From Ephydatia muelleri (Eukaryota > Porifera > Demospongiae > Spongillida > Spongillidae): a DNA stretch of 64,000 nt. A program made the translations under genes and the position numbers. The stretch covers positions 28,230,523-28,294,522 of the forward strand of contig JABACO010000001.1 of assembly GCA_013339895.1 (NCBI GenBank), written 5' to 3'. Every line of letters starts with the position of its first letter. Within the stretch, counting starts at the first letter, position 1. This document shows positions 1-12,041 of the stretch, in pieces. The notes under the pieces are model-generated. The model worked only from the letters and a program-made list of their open reading frames with translations. It had not been told where the DNA came from and searched no databases.

Positions 1-1639
1 GTGACAAAATTGCTCTTGCTATTGATCTCCTCAAAGTGACATTGAGTCTACTGAAGACTTCAAACACAAACCTGCTCTGGGATTCAGCCGAGCCAATGGC
101 AAGTTGGGTAGCTAGAGCCAGATGTGAATATGTATCCTTTGCCTCTTTGCTCCAATTGCCATAAGTCGCAGGGACTCATGCTCACCCCAGCTCACTGCAT
201 TAGGAGTCATTGGCCTTGTGCTTGCAGGCTTCTGCTGTTCTACTGTGGAGCCTAGTGATGCAGCAGAGAGGGAGGGTGACAATTTAAGGCCAAAGCAGAA
301 AATGTGCCTCCCATCCAATTTCGAGCCAGAACATCAGCTGGGCAAGAAGCCATGACATGAAGGCAGCAGTGTAGCATGATTCGTAGGTAAGGTCAGACAA
401 TTAGTCCTAAACCACAATGGGGGTGTGGTTGAACTTAAAAGACACAAAAGGGGTGTGGTTATTTGAAAAGGGTGTGGATGTGGTTTCATCACACCCTACC
501 TGTAAAGAACAGCTGCAGAATGGCATTCGGACAGAGGTTTCAGTTCTTCGATCAAGTACTTGATCCCGTACTGCTGATGATGACCTTAGCGAGTGACATG
601 GAGCTGGGAGAGCATGACAAGCTTTCTGTTTAGAGGAGAATGGGTATGTGTCCCAATGGGGCAGTGAGGCTCAACACACTTCATCCAGGGTGACAAAGAA
701 GCTGTCACTACTGGCCTCGTGTGCTGTCCACTGCAAGAGCTTTGCTGGCAAGTAGAGGAGTAGAGGTATATTCAACCAAGTTGTTATTGTATGCATTGCT
801 GTGTGTTTTATTTAAACAGGATAAATAAGTAAAACAAATATGCATGCAAAAGCACTTAGGGTTCCTGGCTCTAGCAATGAAGTAGATTATGTTCAACTGG
901 CCATAAATCTCAGCCACATGTGATGACATAGAGGAGGACTGGAGAATGTCCAGGTGGTATGCCAGCCTGGAGATGGTATCATGGGCCTCCTTGCCATATG
1001 TCTCCACTGCCAATGAAATGCAGGACCAACCCAACTCCTGGCATGTGGGTCCATTTGAGTGGGCTTGTGGGTCTCAGCTGCAAGGACTGCTACACCGACC
1101 GGGTGACACGACTGTCATGGTGATGTCTTTTATCTCTGCCCCATCCATTGATGAGGATGTCTGCACATCTGGTGTGGTCCAGGGCTCTGGCGAGACCATG
1201 GCCTTAATTTCTCTGCATTAGCTGGTTTCACATGGCAATTTAAAATTATACCCGTATAGTGAAAATTGATAAAGTGTCTAAACAACCAAAGTATGTAGTA
1301 TTGCATATTTCTCTGAGTCATATTATATTCAATGTTAAACTTAGAGTAAAGAAGTCAACCTAATTTGATGATTTGATAGAACTATGATGCGAATGACACT
1401 GAAATAGAACAGAATGAACAGAAGTGAAAAAATATCTACAGCTGACCCAAAGCGCCACACATGTACATTACAAACAGGGGAACGTAATTCATTCAGGCAC
1501 TATATTGTGATTGCAGTGAAGCATGTACTGTACTGCTAGCCATACCCAATGTATGTATTGATGTTATTATATGATTCATTATTTGGGATTGTTTCAGCAA
1601 AAGAGGACCTAACACAATTAGCCGTGCCCAGAAAATACT
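1..1639. other. No gene recognised
   Basis: Short frames occur on both strands here, for example on the minus strand at 112-318, but none shows a domain, a convincing splice site pair or a recognisable repeat. Base composition is ordinary for the window. I see nothing that can be named. Confidence 0.5.
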
Positions 1640-1945
1640 CGACTGGATGATTCTAACCTGGATGTTCGGAGCCAGACAGAACCTGGAGTTTCCGACGTTC
1701 TCCCAAAGAACAGGTTTCCTGGAAATCAGTTGCAGTTAATGGATGACGATGGCGCGGAGAGTGAACCAGAGAATGCTGAGCCTGCGCAGAGGGACGTAGC
1801 GCCGAGAGAACAACAGATTGAAACCGAAAATTTACCGGTACCCTCGGACCCTGATGCAGGAGAAGGCCATGGCCAGCCTGAGCCAAGGTACCCAATGAGG
1901 GAGCGAAGACCTCCAAGCTACTATGGAAGATCTCCCTATTTCTAA
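1640..1945 (+). pseudogene. Ty3/gypsy pol 3' end (integrase tail), truncated
   Basis: This is the last part of a retrotransposon polyprotein. The frame carries an acidic, proline-rich stretch (LMDDDGAESEPEN) and ends in RYPMRERRPPSYYG, the basic tail that closes many gypsy integrases. The plus-strand element at 22586-23959 ends in the very similar RYPTRQRRAPDYY, which supports the call. Only the tail is present: no RNase H or catalytic integrase core lies upstream, so the element is 5' truncated. The stop is followed after about 25 bases by a purine tract and an LTR. Family assignment rests on the tail and the LTR, not on an enzyme domain. Confidence 0.6.
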
Positions 1946-1967
1946 CTCGGAGCAAGTCTTACGAAGA

Positions 1968-1980
1968 GCTAGGGGGATGA
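1968..1980 (+). other. Polypurine tract of the truncated gypsy element
   Basis: The sequence GCTAGGGGGATGA lies directly before the LTR. In LTR retrotransposons such a G-rich purine tract primes plus-strand DNA synthesis and abuts the 3' LTR. Position and composition fit that role. Confidence 0.5.
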
Positions 1981-2105
1981 TGTAATGAGACGCTGACAGA
2001 CTATTAATTGTGTATACTTATACGCATGCGCAAAAATTAATGAGATATAAATATGCGTGTGCTGATGTGAATCACCTTTTTGCTGCCAGTCAGGCTGTCA
2101 TTACA
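1981..2105 (+). repeat. 3' LTR (125 bp) of the truncated gypsy element
   Basis: The segment starts TGTAATG and ends CATTACA, a perfect 7-bp terminal inverted repeat with the usual TG...CA ends. It follows the pol tail and a purine tract. An internal TATA box (GATATAAATATG, about 2042) could drive transcription. No matching 5' LTR was found within the window, so this copy is a 3' remnant. Length is short but within the range of gypsy elements. Confidence 0.6.
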
Positions 2106-3579
2106 CTTGTATAGAAATGTTTGGCTAATTAAAAATTCAGAGCCTAATTGCAAATCCATGAAAGATACTCTGATTTGCTGCGCATACGAAGCAATGAGTT
2201 GAAGACATTGCAGACCATACAATTAAATTGAAAAACATTTTGCTTACTTTTTAAAATCTCTCCAGGATCTGTGAGCAGTATTGATAGCAATCAGTTTAGT
2301 CTAAAAACATTATTATACATGTACCTGGTTAAAACTTAAACATTTCCTACGTACTGGCACTTTCATGGGATAGTACAACACTCATGCACCCTGGATGGTC
2401 AGATTAGTTGGCTGACTTGTCAGTACGTTGGAAAAGGTGATATCAAATGCGTACATGTAAGCATTGAGGTGATACAAGCTAGAACAATTCCTTGGTGCAA
2501 GAGTTCTGGCTTTGCATAGGTCTTATGTTGCACTATCCCATGAAAGTGTACAACCAACTTAGCATGTGTATATACCTTGGTTTGCATTCTTTTAAAATGT
2601 TAAATGGGATCGTTTCCGCAAAAAGTGACCTAAATCTTTTACGTATTATGTGCACAGCGTAGTTGGCCGTAGCCCAGCCCTTCGTCGTGGATCCTAATCA
2701 CAGCTGACTACAAAGTGTAATGTTTTTAATTGCTGGTTGACAAGAGTTAAATTGATGCGAGCCGCAATTAGTGGATCCGATCAAATGAAGTGAAATTGCA
2801 CATGGCTACTTCACTTGCACAGTCTTGTTCTCCGAAAATACTCCAGAATACATACGGTATTTTACTAGTAGGGTGTAGGCTGACAACGGCATTCAGTCGG
2901 TTAGTCGGATGCAAGACTACATAGATTTGCTCTTCTCGCAGTCCAATCGGATTGCAGCATTTCAAGAGGGGTCATTATCACCCACTTAGCGAGATGCTGT
3001 GATAACAGTATTTTTAAGGGTCTCTGCAACCCTCCACCCTGCTGCATTAAACGTACATATTGAGGAGTGTATTCAATAAGTAGAGGGTCAATAGGGCGAG
3101 ATCCAGAAATCAGTAATTCAGGTGAGGGGCATGGGCAGTAGGCAATGGTGCATGTTAGTCTCGTTCCCAAACTCACTTGCGTACATGTAAGCATTGACGT
3201 TTAGACTAGCCTTTGGTGGTTGAGTCATATGAAGCTTGGGGAAGGAGGTTCTGGAGTCCATCTCCAAGCCAGCTTCCTGATTAGCCACTTGCTAGTCCAA
3301 GGGGAAGTCAGTGGTGCTTGAGGAGCTGTATGGGAGGCTAAACCTTCACCTCATATGTGCCAATGCCATTGCCATCCTGTCACATTGCTTTCCATCAAGG
3401 TGTCACTTAGTGTAGGTAAATTTAACATATTGTGTACATGTATTTGAATGGAACAATAATTATTCATTTATTTTGTAAACGTAAAAAAATGTATTGGGCA
3501 TTTTTAAACATACATACAATAAACATATATAAATACATGTACGTGTACACAATATTACATAAACATACACAGCAAAGTT
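2106..3579. other. No gene recognised; one small inverted pair
   Basis: GCACTTTCATGGGATAGTAC near 2358 is matched in inverse near 2530 (GCACTATCCCATGAAAGTG), forming a loop of about 150 bases. The string GCGTACATGTAAGCATTGA occurs near 2450 and again near 3180. No coding region is recognisable. Confidence 0.4.
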
Positions 3580-4270
3580 AAACAGATACTCTAGACCGAA
3601 TGGCCCTGGAATTGCCTTTCATCTCATCACCACTATTCATTTTTGTTGCTCGGAATTGAAGATAGGCAGGCATAAGGAGAAACTCCTATTCATCAAGAGG
3701 ACATGTTCGCAATTAGCCCCACAAAGTGTATCAGGTATCTTGGTGCTGCACCTCAGCCACCTATCTCTCCAAAGTTGTAGCTCCAAATATAGGCTTTCAA
3801 ATAGTGGTAGTTCAGCTTCATATAGTTTTAAATCATTAACAACATTTTTCAAGTTGCCATCACATTTTACTAACAGTGGAGGAACAAGTCTTAACAGACC
3901 TCTAATACTTAGCTTGGAGTTTTCAGTATTATTTAATTGCATCACCACTTCATCACAGAATGGTACCACAATGGCAATTTTGTCGTTTTCTTTTGTGCTT
4001 TTTACCGGTTGATTTGATATGTGCTGCTGTGCTTCTCTTCCCCTCCAATGCTTCTTGTAATTTGATGGATCTCTTCATACCAACTTTCATATCTTTCATC
4101 AATGGTTCCTACATGTAGTATTGTCTTAATATCCTATCAATGTCACAAAATGCTTCATATATATCCAGATCACGTTTCTGAAGCTTTGATGTTATACCAC
4201 GTAGGGGAAGCAAAATATTTTTAATTGCTATTATGCAAACAAGTTTCTTAATGAGGCTAAAATACCCTGT
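3580..4270 (-). pseudogene. hAT-like transposase relic (52-kDa repressor/ZMYM-type)
   Basis: On the minus strand a frame at 3969-3637 carries LYEAELPLFESLYLELQLWR followed by W-rich and P-D-T-L spacing. This pattern is found just before the C-terminal dimerisation region of hAT-type transposases and their domesticated '52 kDa repressor of the inhibitor of PKR' relatives. Upstream (4260-3975) another stretch reads LRGITSKLQKRDLDIYEAF, matching the 'L.G...D' helix that comes earlier in the same proteins, but it contains a stop near 4114. The N-terminal zinc finger and catalytic part are missing. It is a dead fragment. A host gene exon is less likely because of the internal stop. Confidence 0.55.
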
Positions 4271-4379
4271 GCTCTTGTTTTAGTGTCACAGTCCCAACTC
4301 CAGCCTCTGTACAGCCTTTAAATTCTTCATTATGCATATAAATTCCCAGATTCCTGCATCCGCCCCTGCGGCCAGCGAA

Positions 4380-5312
4380 TGGAAAAAAATATAAACAGAT
4401 GCCCATGACATCATTATTTGAAACGGTCACTAGCTAACTTAATAACCAACTTAATAGGATACAACTTTTGAGGCTATCGATACTGCTTCAGGTATGTACG
4501 ATCTTGATTTAGCTGAACAAAAACAACTGCATTGTATTGAAAGCATTCGAGCTACACTGTAGGTTGGAAAACAGCACTTTCCATAGAGATAACTTTTCCA
4601 TGTATTCAGCAGTTCATTATTCATAAATCAGTTTACACTGAGATGTTGTGGACCCCCAGAATCTGAGGTCATGCAGTTCTATTAGAAAATTTTAAAACTT
4701 CACCAAGTACAGGTTTTGGCCCTTTGATTTATAAATTGTTTGGGTCATAAAGACTAAGATCCAATAAGCACCGTCTTGTAGAGTGTATTTCATTAAAGGA
4801 TCTTCATGGAATATGCGGCTACAAGCAATTAAAAGGCATATGTTGGCTTAAATGGGTTGCTTAGTACAGTATATAGTTAACAACTAATTTTATATACAGC
4901 TGTACATTTTCTCCGTGCATGGTTTATCGCGAATGTATATCATAATATGTAGGCTGAGCTCACAAAATAAGCATTGAAGTTGAGTATGTAAATGCAATGC
5001 TCTTTGCAGCATGTCAGATGTAGAGTTCCAACATATTGGCACATCCAAAATACATGTACAAGTTTCAGATATTTGACCTTACGTTCAACTCCTCTCAAGC
5101 CTCTGAGGAGAACATCTGCTTCCCTTTATTGCTTTATTCCTTTATTGCTTCGCATAAGATCCCAATCTGGTCTGATTTAATTGCTTTGAAAAGCCACATT
5201 TATCACTTGGGCAAAACATCGGAAGTGAATCGTCGATGTGTTTCTTAAAAAGGGGTTTGATGCAATGAGTTTTTCCGCAAAGGTGCTACTGTTACTGGCA
5301 TTGTCTAATGAG
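4380..5312. other. No gene recognised
   Basis: AT-rich spacer with scattered short frames and no domain, tandem repeat or splice-bounded exon that I can support. Confidence 0.4.
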
Positions 5313-5383
5313 TCTCCATAATTTTGTCCCCAAAGTTGTACTTGATTTAACCAAGTACAACTTTGGGGACAAAATTATGGAGA
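5313..5383. repeat. Perfect hairpin 1 (32-bp arms, 7-base loop)
   Basis: The arm 5313-5344 is the exact reverse complement of 5352-5383, with loop ATTTAAC. The arm contains TTTTGTCCCCAAAGTTG. It lies three bases from a second perfect hairpin of the same size. It may be the remains of a foldback element or a young inverted duplication. Confidence 0.85.
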
Positions 5384-5385
5384 TT

Positions 5386-5450
5386 GTGATGCATTTCGAG
5401 ATATCATTGAAACCAAGCCTTGGTTTCAATGATATCTCGAAATGCATCAC
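5386..5450. repeat. Perfect hairpin 2 (32-bp arms, 1-base loop)
   Basis: The arm 5386-5417 (GTGATGCATTTCGAGATATC...) pairs with 5419-5450 around a single base. Such a near-perfect palindrome is unstable in vivo and suggests recent origin. Its sequence is unrelated to the adjacent hairpin. Confidence 0.85.
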
Positions 5451-5454
5451 AGAT

Positions 5455-8340
5455 ACACTCACCAATATGCATGATTTCCAGGGGTAAAAACAAAGTCAAG
5501 CAATATTGATTGTATACATGTACATGTACTTTGATTTTAATTTTTTTAAATAACACCTGATCGATGCAGGTGTATAGCTTCACATTGCCCTTCTGTTATG
5601 GTCATCACTGCGGCCGGGTCTGTGCAAATCTTACTGTCTTCCGACATCATGTTAGTTCAGTATCCTTAGAAACTGATTGTCTTTCAGCTAATATACATGT
5701 AATATCTTTGTGGTGTATATTCAGCTTGTTTGTGCACTGTGTAATTAGAATATCATGGTAGCTAAGATATCTGGTCAAGCTGAGGTGCCTGCACTCAATG
5801 AAAAACAAAAATATGTTATTATGCCAACACCGATGTAGTTCGTTGCCACACCCATGCTCGTTATTAGTTACGTACCCAGACCCACATCACATCATTTGAA
5901 GGATTACATCACTACTATATTCTGAAGGGAAAATTGTATGCTTGATTGAAGTGCTTATAATCGCTTGATTCCTAAGTATGAGTTTGTATGAACAATTTCC
6001 CACAATATTGGCCATTTGAACTACATGTACAGTACCGATCGAGAGCTTGGGTGTGCTGGCTTTCAAATAGGTATTGCGCTGGCTTTCAGTATAGGTATTG
6101 CACCTGATGCCACCTATGGATTGGTGGTTGATGATGTACGTATACAAAAAAAGGTGAGGATTGTTCTCTTTCGTGGTGAAGGGATCAACATTCCTTGGCA
6201 ATACACAACAGATGCAGTACATTATCAATGGCTGCTATGTATGCTATGCCAAGTCGTGTAAACTTCTCTCACCAAAGGTGGCCAAATCCGACATGGGTTA
6301 AATTTTTCAATGGAATAGATTATTTTCTAGTACGGTACATGCATCTTTATGGGTACTGTTGTCTCTGGGAAGGATTCACGAACTCCATGAACTGTTGAAT
6401 GGCCTGTTATGTATAAATCAATTGCACACACTGCACCAAACATAACGTACTGCTTCTCCATGTGGCTAATAGCATCTGGCGTTTCTCTGGCTGGGGAGGA
6501 GCGGATGCACCACATCTGCAGACAAATTGTGGGTGACAACCTGAAAGGAGAGATGGCTCTCTTTTCCTTTCCTTTCTGTTCTGGTGGTGAGGAGTTAGAA
6601 AGGAGCTCCTTTGGTTTATATTCCTGATCTTGTTCAAAAGGTTGTTGACGTCTAGGATGATCTCTTCATTGCTGTGTGTTTAATACTTTACTGTCTAAGA
6701 AGTCTCATTCTGTTCCAGGGAATAGCCCGGCCAGCTTTTATAGCCAATACTTGAGCAGAATCAACTATAATGCTTATGTAATGCCGGCCTTCTGCAATAG
6801 AGAGTTTTGCTTTTCATCACTCAGTGTGAGCACCTCCTTCTCCATCAGGGCAGGTGGTTCCCTTCCACTGATTAGGCAAGACTCACTGTCTGCATCTCTG
6901 AACACCTTGTCTACATGGTCCTGAAACAAGCAGCTGTGGTCGGATACCTGCCTTTGTTATGTGCATGGATTTCATTGGCTATAAGGCAAGCTCTTCAGTA
7001 ATGCAGCTGCTTCTCTTTCCTCACCAAAAGTAAGAGATGGTGTGCATTCACGTCCCTCATAGCAACCAGCCTTTGCAGATCTGTAGCACCCTACACAACA
7101 GTGATATGGTGTCTGGTGCTTGTCTTATCTCTGTGGGTACCAAGCAGCAGTCCTCCGAGCAGCCAGGACACACTGCTGCTAACTGCTCCACAACACACCT
7201 GGTATACATGCCAGCATACGACATGGCACTTCAAGGGTCTGTGTCAGAATATCTGAACACACCACAAGCTTCAACTCATACAGGACAGTGACATTGTTTT
7301 GGCTTACTGATGGTGGATATGGCTGATGAGAGAAGATGGAAAAAAAAAAAAGATGCGCAATGAACAAGTCAGGTGTGAGGACTGGGTGATGACCTCTGCC
7401 AGCTGTTTGCTTCCTGATGTGACTTCAGTCTTGCACTGAGATTGAAGTGCTCTTGCACTGTGGTATGAGTTTATATACTTCATGTTGCATAAAAGCATGC
7501 AGTTATATACCTTACACCATTCATTTGTATGTACTGTACTTCCTATACAAATAGTGTCAGTGCACTCCTGCCCTGGCACTGATAACCCTCTGCGTTGAAT
7601 GGTGACAGCAAATGCAGAAGTATTCAAGGTGCACTTGAGAAGTATCAGTAAGGATATTGATATTGGGGATATCGATGCTAAAACGCAAATTGCAGATCAA
7701 CTGCAAATGCTTCATTCATAGCACTCCTCTTTGCGTATCCGCTTCATCGACCTCTGACCGCACTCTGCAGTGCTGCGGCAGTTGTTTGATGTGGTAGTCC
7801 ATTCCCGTAACCTATGTTCATGCCCCTTAAAATCACCACAGTGATTCATAAGATACACTTGCATGGGTTTTTGCTGAAGAAAAAAAAATCGTCGCCAGAC
7901 TTGGTTACCACATCAAACAACTGCCGCTGCAACTACCTTGATATACAGTATGTAACCTAATGTTCTGAACATATAGATAACAGGAATGGACTATACCACA
8001 TCAAACAACTACGGATACACATAACACGATGCAGTGTACCAGTACATGTTCATGATCAAGCATGTATGCACACATGAGCTACACGTATGAAATACATTGT
8101 ATGTGCAAGTCTACACTGCACCATCTATAGTCGCGAGAGCTCAAAGAAAGGGGCGTTGCTGAAAGATGTCTCTAAAAATTCTATAGCATAGATTAGTTTT
8201 AAAAGTCTACACCACATTGGCTTGTGGAATGTACTGAATGTCATTGGTGGTGCAGAAAGCTTAGGACAAAGTACACTGACAGGTTTGCCTGAGTCCCAAT
8301 GAATATGCCTTATTTTCAAGCTGATACTTCCGTATACACG
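5455..8340. other. No gene recognised; small inverted repeats at 7776-8016
   Basis: The segment GCAGTTGTTTGATGTGGTAG (about 7780) returns in inverse at about 7907-7927 and again at 7990-8010, where the neighbouring GGAATGGACTA is also matched. Short frames in this stretch have no recognisable domain. Confidence 0.4.
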
Positions 8341-8343
8341 GTT

Positions 8344-9626
8344 GGGCACTGTAAAGCTGTACCTCACAATAGTGGAAAATAAGGGTTATTCATAGAAAAC
8401 TAAGCGTCAGTGTTCATAGTGGTATCTAATTTATAGATAACCTCTTACCTCTAATTTAATTCATCATGCAAAGGTTCTCTTCATTAACTGACCGGTTTTA
8501 AAATTGAATTACAGTAATACATGTACGTGTAGGTGTTCTCTTTATCGACTGTTTTGGAAGACGCTCTATGGGTTTAGTGATTGCTTGTGCCAAGATCTGT
8601 TCATGTGTGGAAAGCAACAATTAAGCGTATTTGTGGTATTTGTAAGCCTATACATCCCTGTCGTAATACAGCACCAATTGCAATTAACCTTGCATAGGCG
8701 GCTATAATAGCGCAGAACCACTTCAAACTCTGCCGCTACATCCATTACAGGTTTACCACTCTTCACCTCTCGACAATTTTCATTTTCTCTTTCAATGTGA
8801 GCCGCTTTCGTACTTTAACCTTCTGCGCTGTTGTCCTCGATCGCGAGTACCTAGCCATTTTGAAAGATACTTATTCTAAGTACTCGTTGTTGCCAATCGT
8901 CACATGTTTGATCATCGGAATTGATTGATGTACTCAACTGCATGCCGATCGACGGAGTATCGAAGACTGCAAGTTAAGGCAGAATACGTGAATAGCCTTT
9001 AGTAATATCATATTTCGTTCTGCGCTAAGCCGCCTATGCAAATTGGTGCGTTGTTATTAGAATTAGAAAGTCCACTCCTCCTGCGTTGTTCATTGTTATC
9101 CAGGCTAAATTTAATATGGTGAGTTCACGTTTGACGTAAAGATATTTTTGCACAGTCACTCAGTTGGTGAAATCAATGTACAATGTACGATATGACCATA
9201 GATTAAACAATCTACATATATGTTACGACAGCATGCACAAATACGTTTAATTTTTGCTTTCCGCACATGAACAGATACTGGACAAGCAATCACTAGTGAA
9301 CCCATAGAGCATCTTCCAACAGTCGAGCTGTTTAGCCCACCCAAATAGGTGATCTGGCACTGCCCAATGCGACAGTGCGGGATCTGGCTTACCATTGTTT
9401 TGTGTCTTCTCCAGGTGGCTTAACAGATAAAGAGAACACCTACATAATTCAATTTTAAACTGGTCAGTTAATGAAATGCAAACGTGCAACCTTTGCCACA
9501 TCGCATGATGAATTAAATTAGAGGTAAGAGGTTAATTTGATAGATACCACTATGAACACTGACAGTTATAGCTTAGTTTCCTAGATATGAATAACCCTTA
9601 TTTTCCACTATTGTGAGGTACATGTA
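8344..9626. repeat. Large foldback (about 370-bp inverted arms)
   Basis: The left arm (about 8344-8710) and right arm (about 9020-9626) are diverged inverted copies. Matching landmarks are AATAACCCTTATTTTCCACT (9590) against its complement at 8378, AGAGAACACCTAC against GTAGGTGTTCTCT, CACATGAACAGAT against ATCTGTTCATGTG, and GCCGCCTATGCAA against TTGCATAGGCGGC. The middle (8711-9020) is single copy. No transposase is present. It is probably a non-autonomous foldback element or an inverted duplication; clear target duplications were not found. Confidence 0.7.
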
Positions 9627-9733
9627 CAACTGTAAGTGCACATTCCATAACTAGAGGTTAGATGAATACCTTTGGCAAAGTCGATGAATACGACTTATTT
9701 TCCGTATCGAAGAGGTGTTAATTGCGGTGTCTG

Positions 9734-9835
9734 TACACACAAACACACACACACACACACACACACATGCACACACACACACATGCACACAAACACACAC
9801 ACACACACACACACACATACACACACACACACACC
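9734..9835. repeat. (CA)n microsatellite
   Basis: About 100 bases of CA dinucleotides with a few interruptions (ATGC, AAAC). The threonine/histidine or valine/cysteine frames across it are artefacts. Confidence 0.95.
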
Positions 9836-10040
9836 ATGCATCAATGTGCAATGTATCGTACACCCAAAAGATGTGTCGTAAAGCCGTGTATTGTAATTTG
9901 CCGACAAAACACCATGCGGTGAGCGATTATAAAACATTTCTCAGATCTTGTACAATGACATATCCGTAATAACAGTACATGCATGTACATGATGGCGGAA
10001 ATGCTGAGGTAATTTGTACCAAAAGCTTTGGGGACAATCG

Positions 10041-10052
10041 TGCATATAAATA
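10041..10052 (+). promoter_or_regulatory. TATA box of the secreted-protein gene
   Basis: GCATATAAATAC lies about 55-60 bases upstream of the ATG at 10104. This leaves room for transcription to start near 10070, with a short leader that has no upstream ATG in a good context after about 10076. Position and sequence match a TATA element; it is untested. Confidence 0.5.
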
Positions 10053-10103
10053 CAATGCTCAGACCTAGTCGATGCATGCGCAGTCGCTACATTTAGACTG
10101 AAA

Positions 10104-11164
10104 ATGAGGAAGGAGAACGCTTCGCTGTACTGGACCGTCGCCTTGTACTTGGTACTGTCCACGATCTGTGTGACCGCAAACAAGCTCTATCCGATGGAGG
10201 CTGCCGTCGCTGCTGAAGATGACATGGCCGCGGAAAACACTGAACGTTATCCCGAATCTGTGCACAAGGAAAATGATGGCGTTTGCAAAATTGGTTGGTA
10301 AAGTATGCCGCTGTATAAACAGCCATATACATTGATGCATGTACAATTTACGTTTGTTCAGGAGCGCGTTCGTTAACTAACATCGGCATGGCTGGTCTTT
10401 CATTTCTCCATGCAGCTTATCACCGATGCAAAGCCGACAACAACAAATACAGCCTTCTACCTTCTAGTCCAGCGTTGTCCCGAAACAACGCAATAGCTAT
10501 AATCACTGCAAAGGCTGACTACAAGCTTAGCTTTGAAATTGTACCGACTGCAACCATTGCAGATTGGGCTAGCATTCTGCATTTTAATGCTGGCAATAAG
10601 GACTGCTGTGATTTAGGAAATCGTTCTCCTGCTATTTGGTTTCATCCCGGTTCTACTCGACTGCACGTCAGAATAGGTGATTCTGCTGACGGCAACTGGG
10701 GTATTGACACAGCCGATGCACTACCTCTTAATGTCCGCTCTGAGTTTATACTTGAATGCAAGGGAAAGGACGTGAAGCTGACTGTGGGAGGGAAAGTATA
10801 TACTGCTACGCAACCTACCTATCGTTACTCTGGCCAACTCATTGTCTACGCTGGTGATCCTTACTGGCCGGTTGCACAAGCTCAACTGTATGGTCTAGAT
10901 TACGAGGCCTTGTACAGCAGGTAAATGTTCTATATGAAATTACGATTTAGTGTGTACAGTGTATGCATGCATGCGTGCATATGCTATATGCATGAGAACA
11001 ATTAACGGGCACGCAATAGCCGCTGTAAAGACTATACATGTGCTGATCGTTGTAAATATTATTACAAACCGAAATTGCATAATAAAAAACGTACGTACCA
11101 GTCATAATTTGATTAACACTTGGTTAATTATTTTATTTCTTAATTCGTTTCTTTTCCTAGCTGA
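10104..11164 (+). CDS. Secreted ConA/LamG-like domain protein (3 exons)
   Basis: Proposed exons are 10104-10293, 10362-10920 and 11161-11164, encoding 250 residues. Exon 1 starts with a hydrophobic signal peptide (TVALYLVLSTICVTA), then an acidic linker, and ends in frame at a GT donor. A 68-base intron ends TTTGTTCAG at 10361 and restores the frame. Exon 2 holds one globular domain with ASILHF, CCDLG, PAIWFHPGSTRLHVRIGD, GNWGID and AGDPYWPVAQAQL. This beta-rich pattern is like concanavalin A/laminin G-type sandwiches. The exon 2 end reads AGCAG|GTAAAT and a pyrimidine-rich acceptor TTCTTTTCCTAG lies at 11160; splicing there would replace the local TAA with one serine and TGA. Without that splice the protein ends at 10924. 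The likely role is an extracellular carbohydrate- or matrix-binding protein (inference). It is the best intact gene here. Confidence 0.65.
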
Positions 11165-11616
11165 GAAGGAGAGCAACATGGATAACTGAACAATTACTGC
11201 ATGCATGCACCATTTGTTTTTTTCAGGCCCATGTATATATAGTGGACCATAGTATTAGTACTGTGTGATGTGCATAGTCGTGTGCATGCATTCATGCTTA
11301 TAGTGCATCATAAAATCATGCTGCAGAAAGTGTCTATTGAAAAGCGAAACACAAGCGCAGCCTGTTAATTTCCATTGCACAAGCGGACTGAAAATAAACC
11401 ATTTCGTTAGGGTAACCGCGCGGCGCTTTCCTCCCAGCAATCGTCTGATTGAGAAGATATCAGTTTCCAAAAGAACACTTGACGCGGTGCGGCACCTATT
11501 AAATTGATGGTGCAACGAACCATGCTAAGGCATTACGCATTAAGACGGCTATGGGAAGCTTAATCTTACCATACTAGCTATATGTACGTTATGGTTTACG
11601 CGTCTAAATGCAAGTA
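11165..11616. other. Probable 3' UTR and spacer
   Basis: Follows the secreted-protein gene. The hexamer AATAAA occurs at about 11393 (GAAAATAAACC) and could serve polyadenylation. No other feature is seen. Confidence 0.35.
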
Positions 11617-11879
11617 TACCGTAGAGTACCACGATATATCCCCCCCCCCCTCCGCCCCCACAAAAAATAATGGCCCGTATTTAAACGAGTGTATCTTCGT
11701 ACTCGTTAACGCTTCCGCGTACCTATGTCAACATTTCGGTAAAGAACTGGTACTCCAACAGGATTTTAAAGAATAGCACGCAGCTGCGTTCATTATTACG
11801 TCGATACGCTCGTTTAAACACGGGCCATTGTTTTTTGTTGGGGGCGGAGGGGAGGGATATATCGCGGTACTCTACGGTA
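11617..11879. repeat. MITE-like element, 263 bp, with long inverted ends
   Basis: It begins TACCGTAGAGTACCACGATA and ends with the diverged inverse (TATCGCGGTACTCTACGGTA). The arms also share a C-run/G-run, a CGCCCCC/GGGGGCG block, AATGGCCCGT/ACGGGCCATT and TTTAAACGAG/CTCGTTTAAA. No coding capacity. Target duplication is unclear. Confidence 0.7.
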
Positions 11880-12041
11880 CATGTCTTATACATAGGTGAT
11901 GGTTTTATAGGGAGAATCAATCATACGTATACAGTACATATTGCAGCATTTTACTGACTATAGAACCACTGTACTGCATGCGTTCCTGAGCTGGGCGCAG
12001 GCATGCCACTGCAATAAAATCCAAGCAAGCTTCTGTATCAA

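Noticed and set aside
9651-9969. Cys/Val- or His/Thr-repeat frames
   Set aside because: Translation of the (CA)n microsatellite; the same applies at 14568-14956, 15068-15439, 29980-30182, 32828-33340, 41727-42022, 42474-42800 and 46906-47955.
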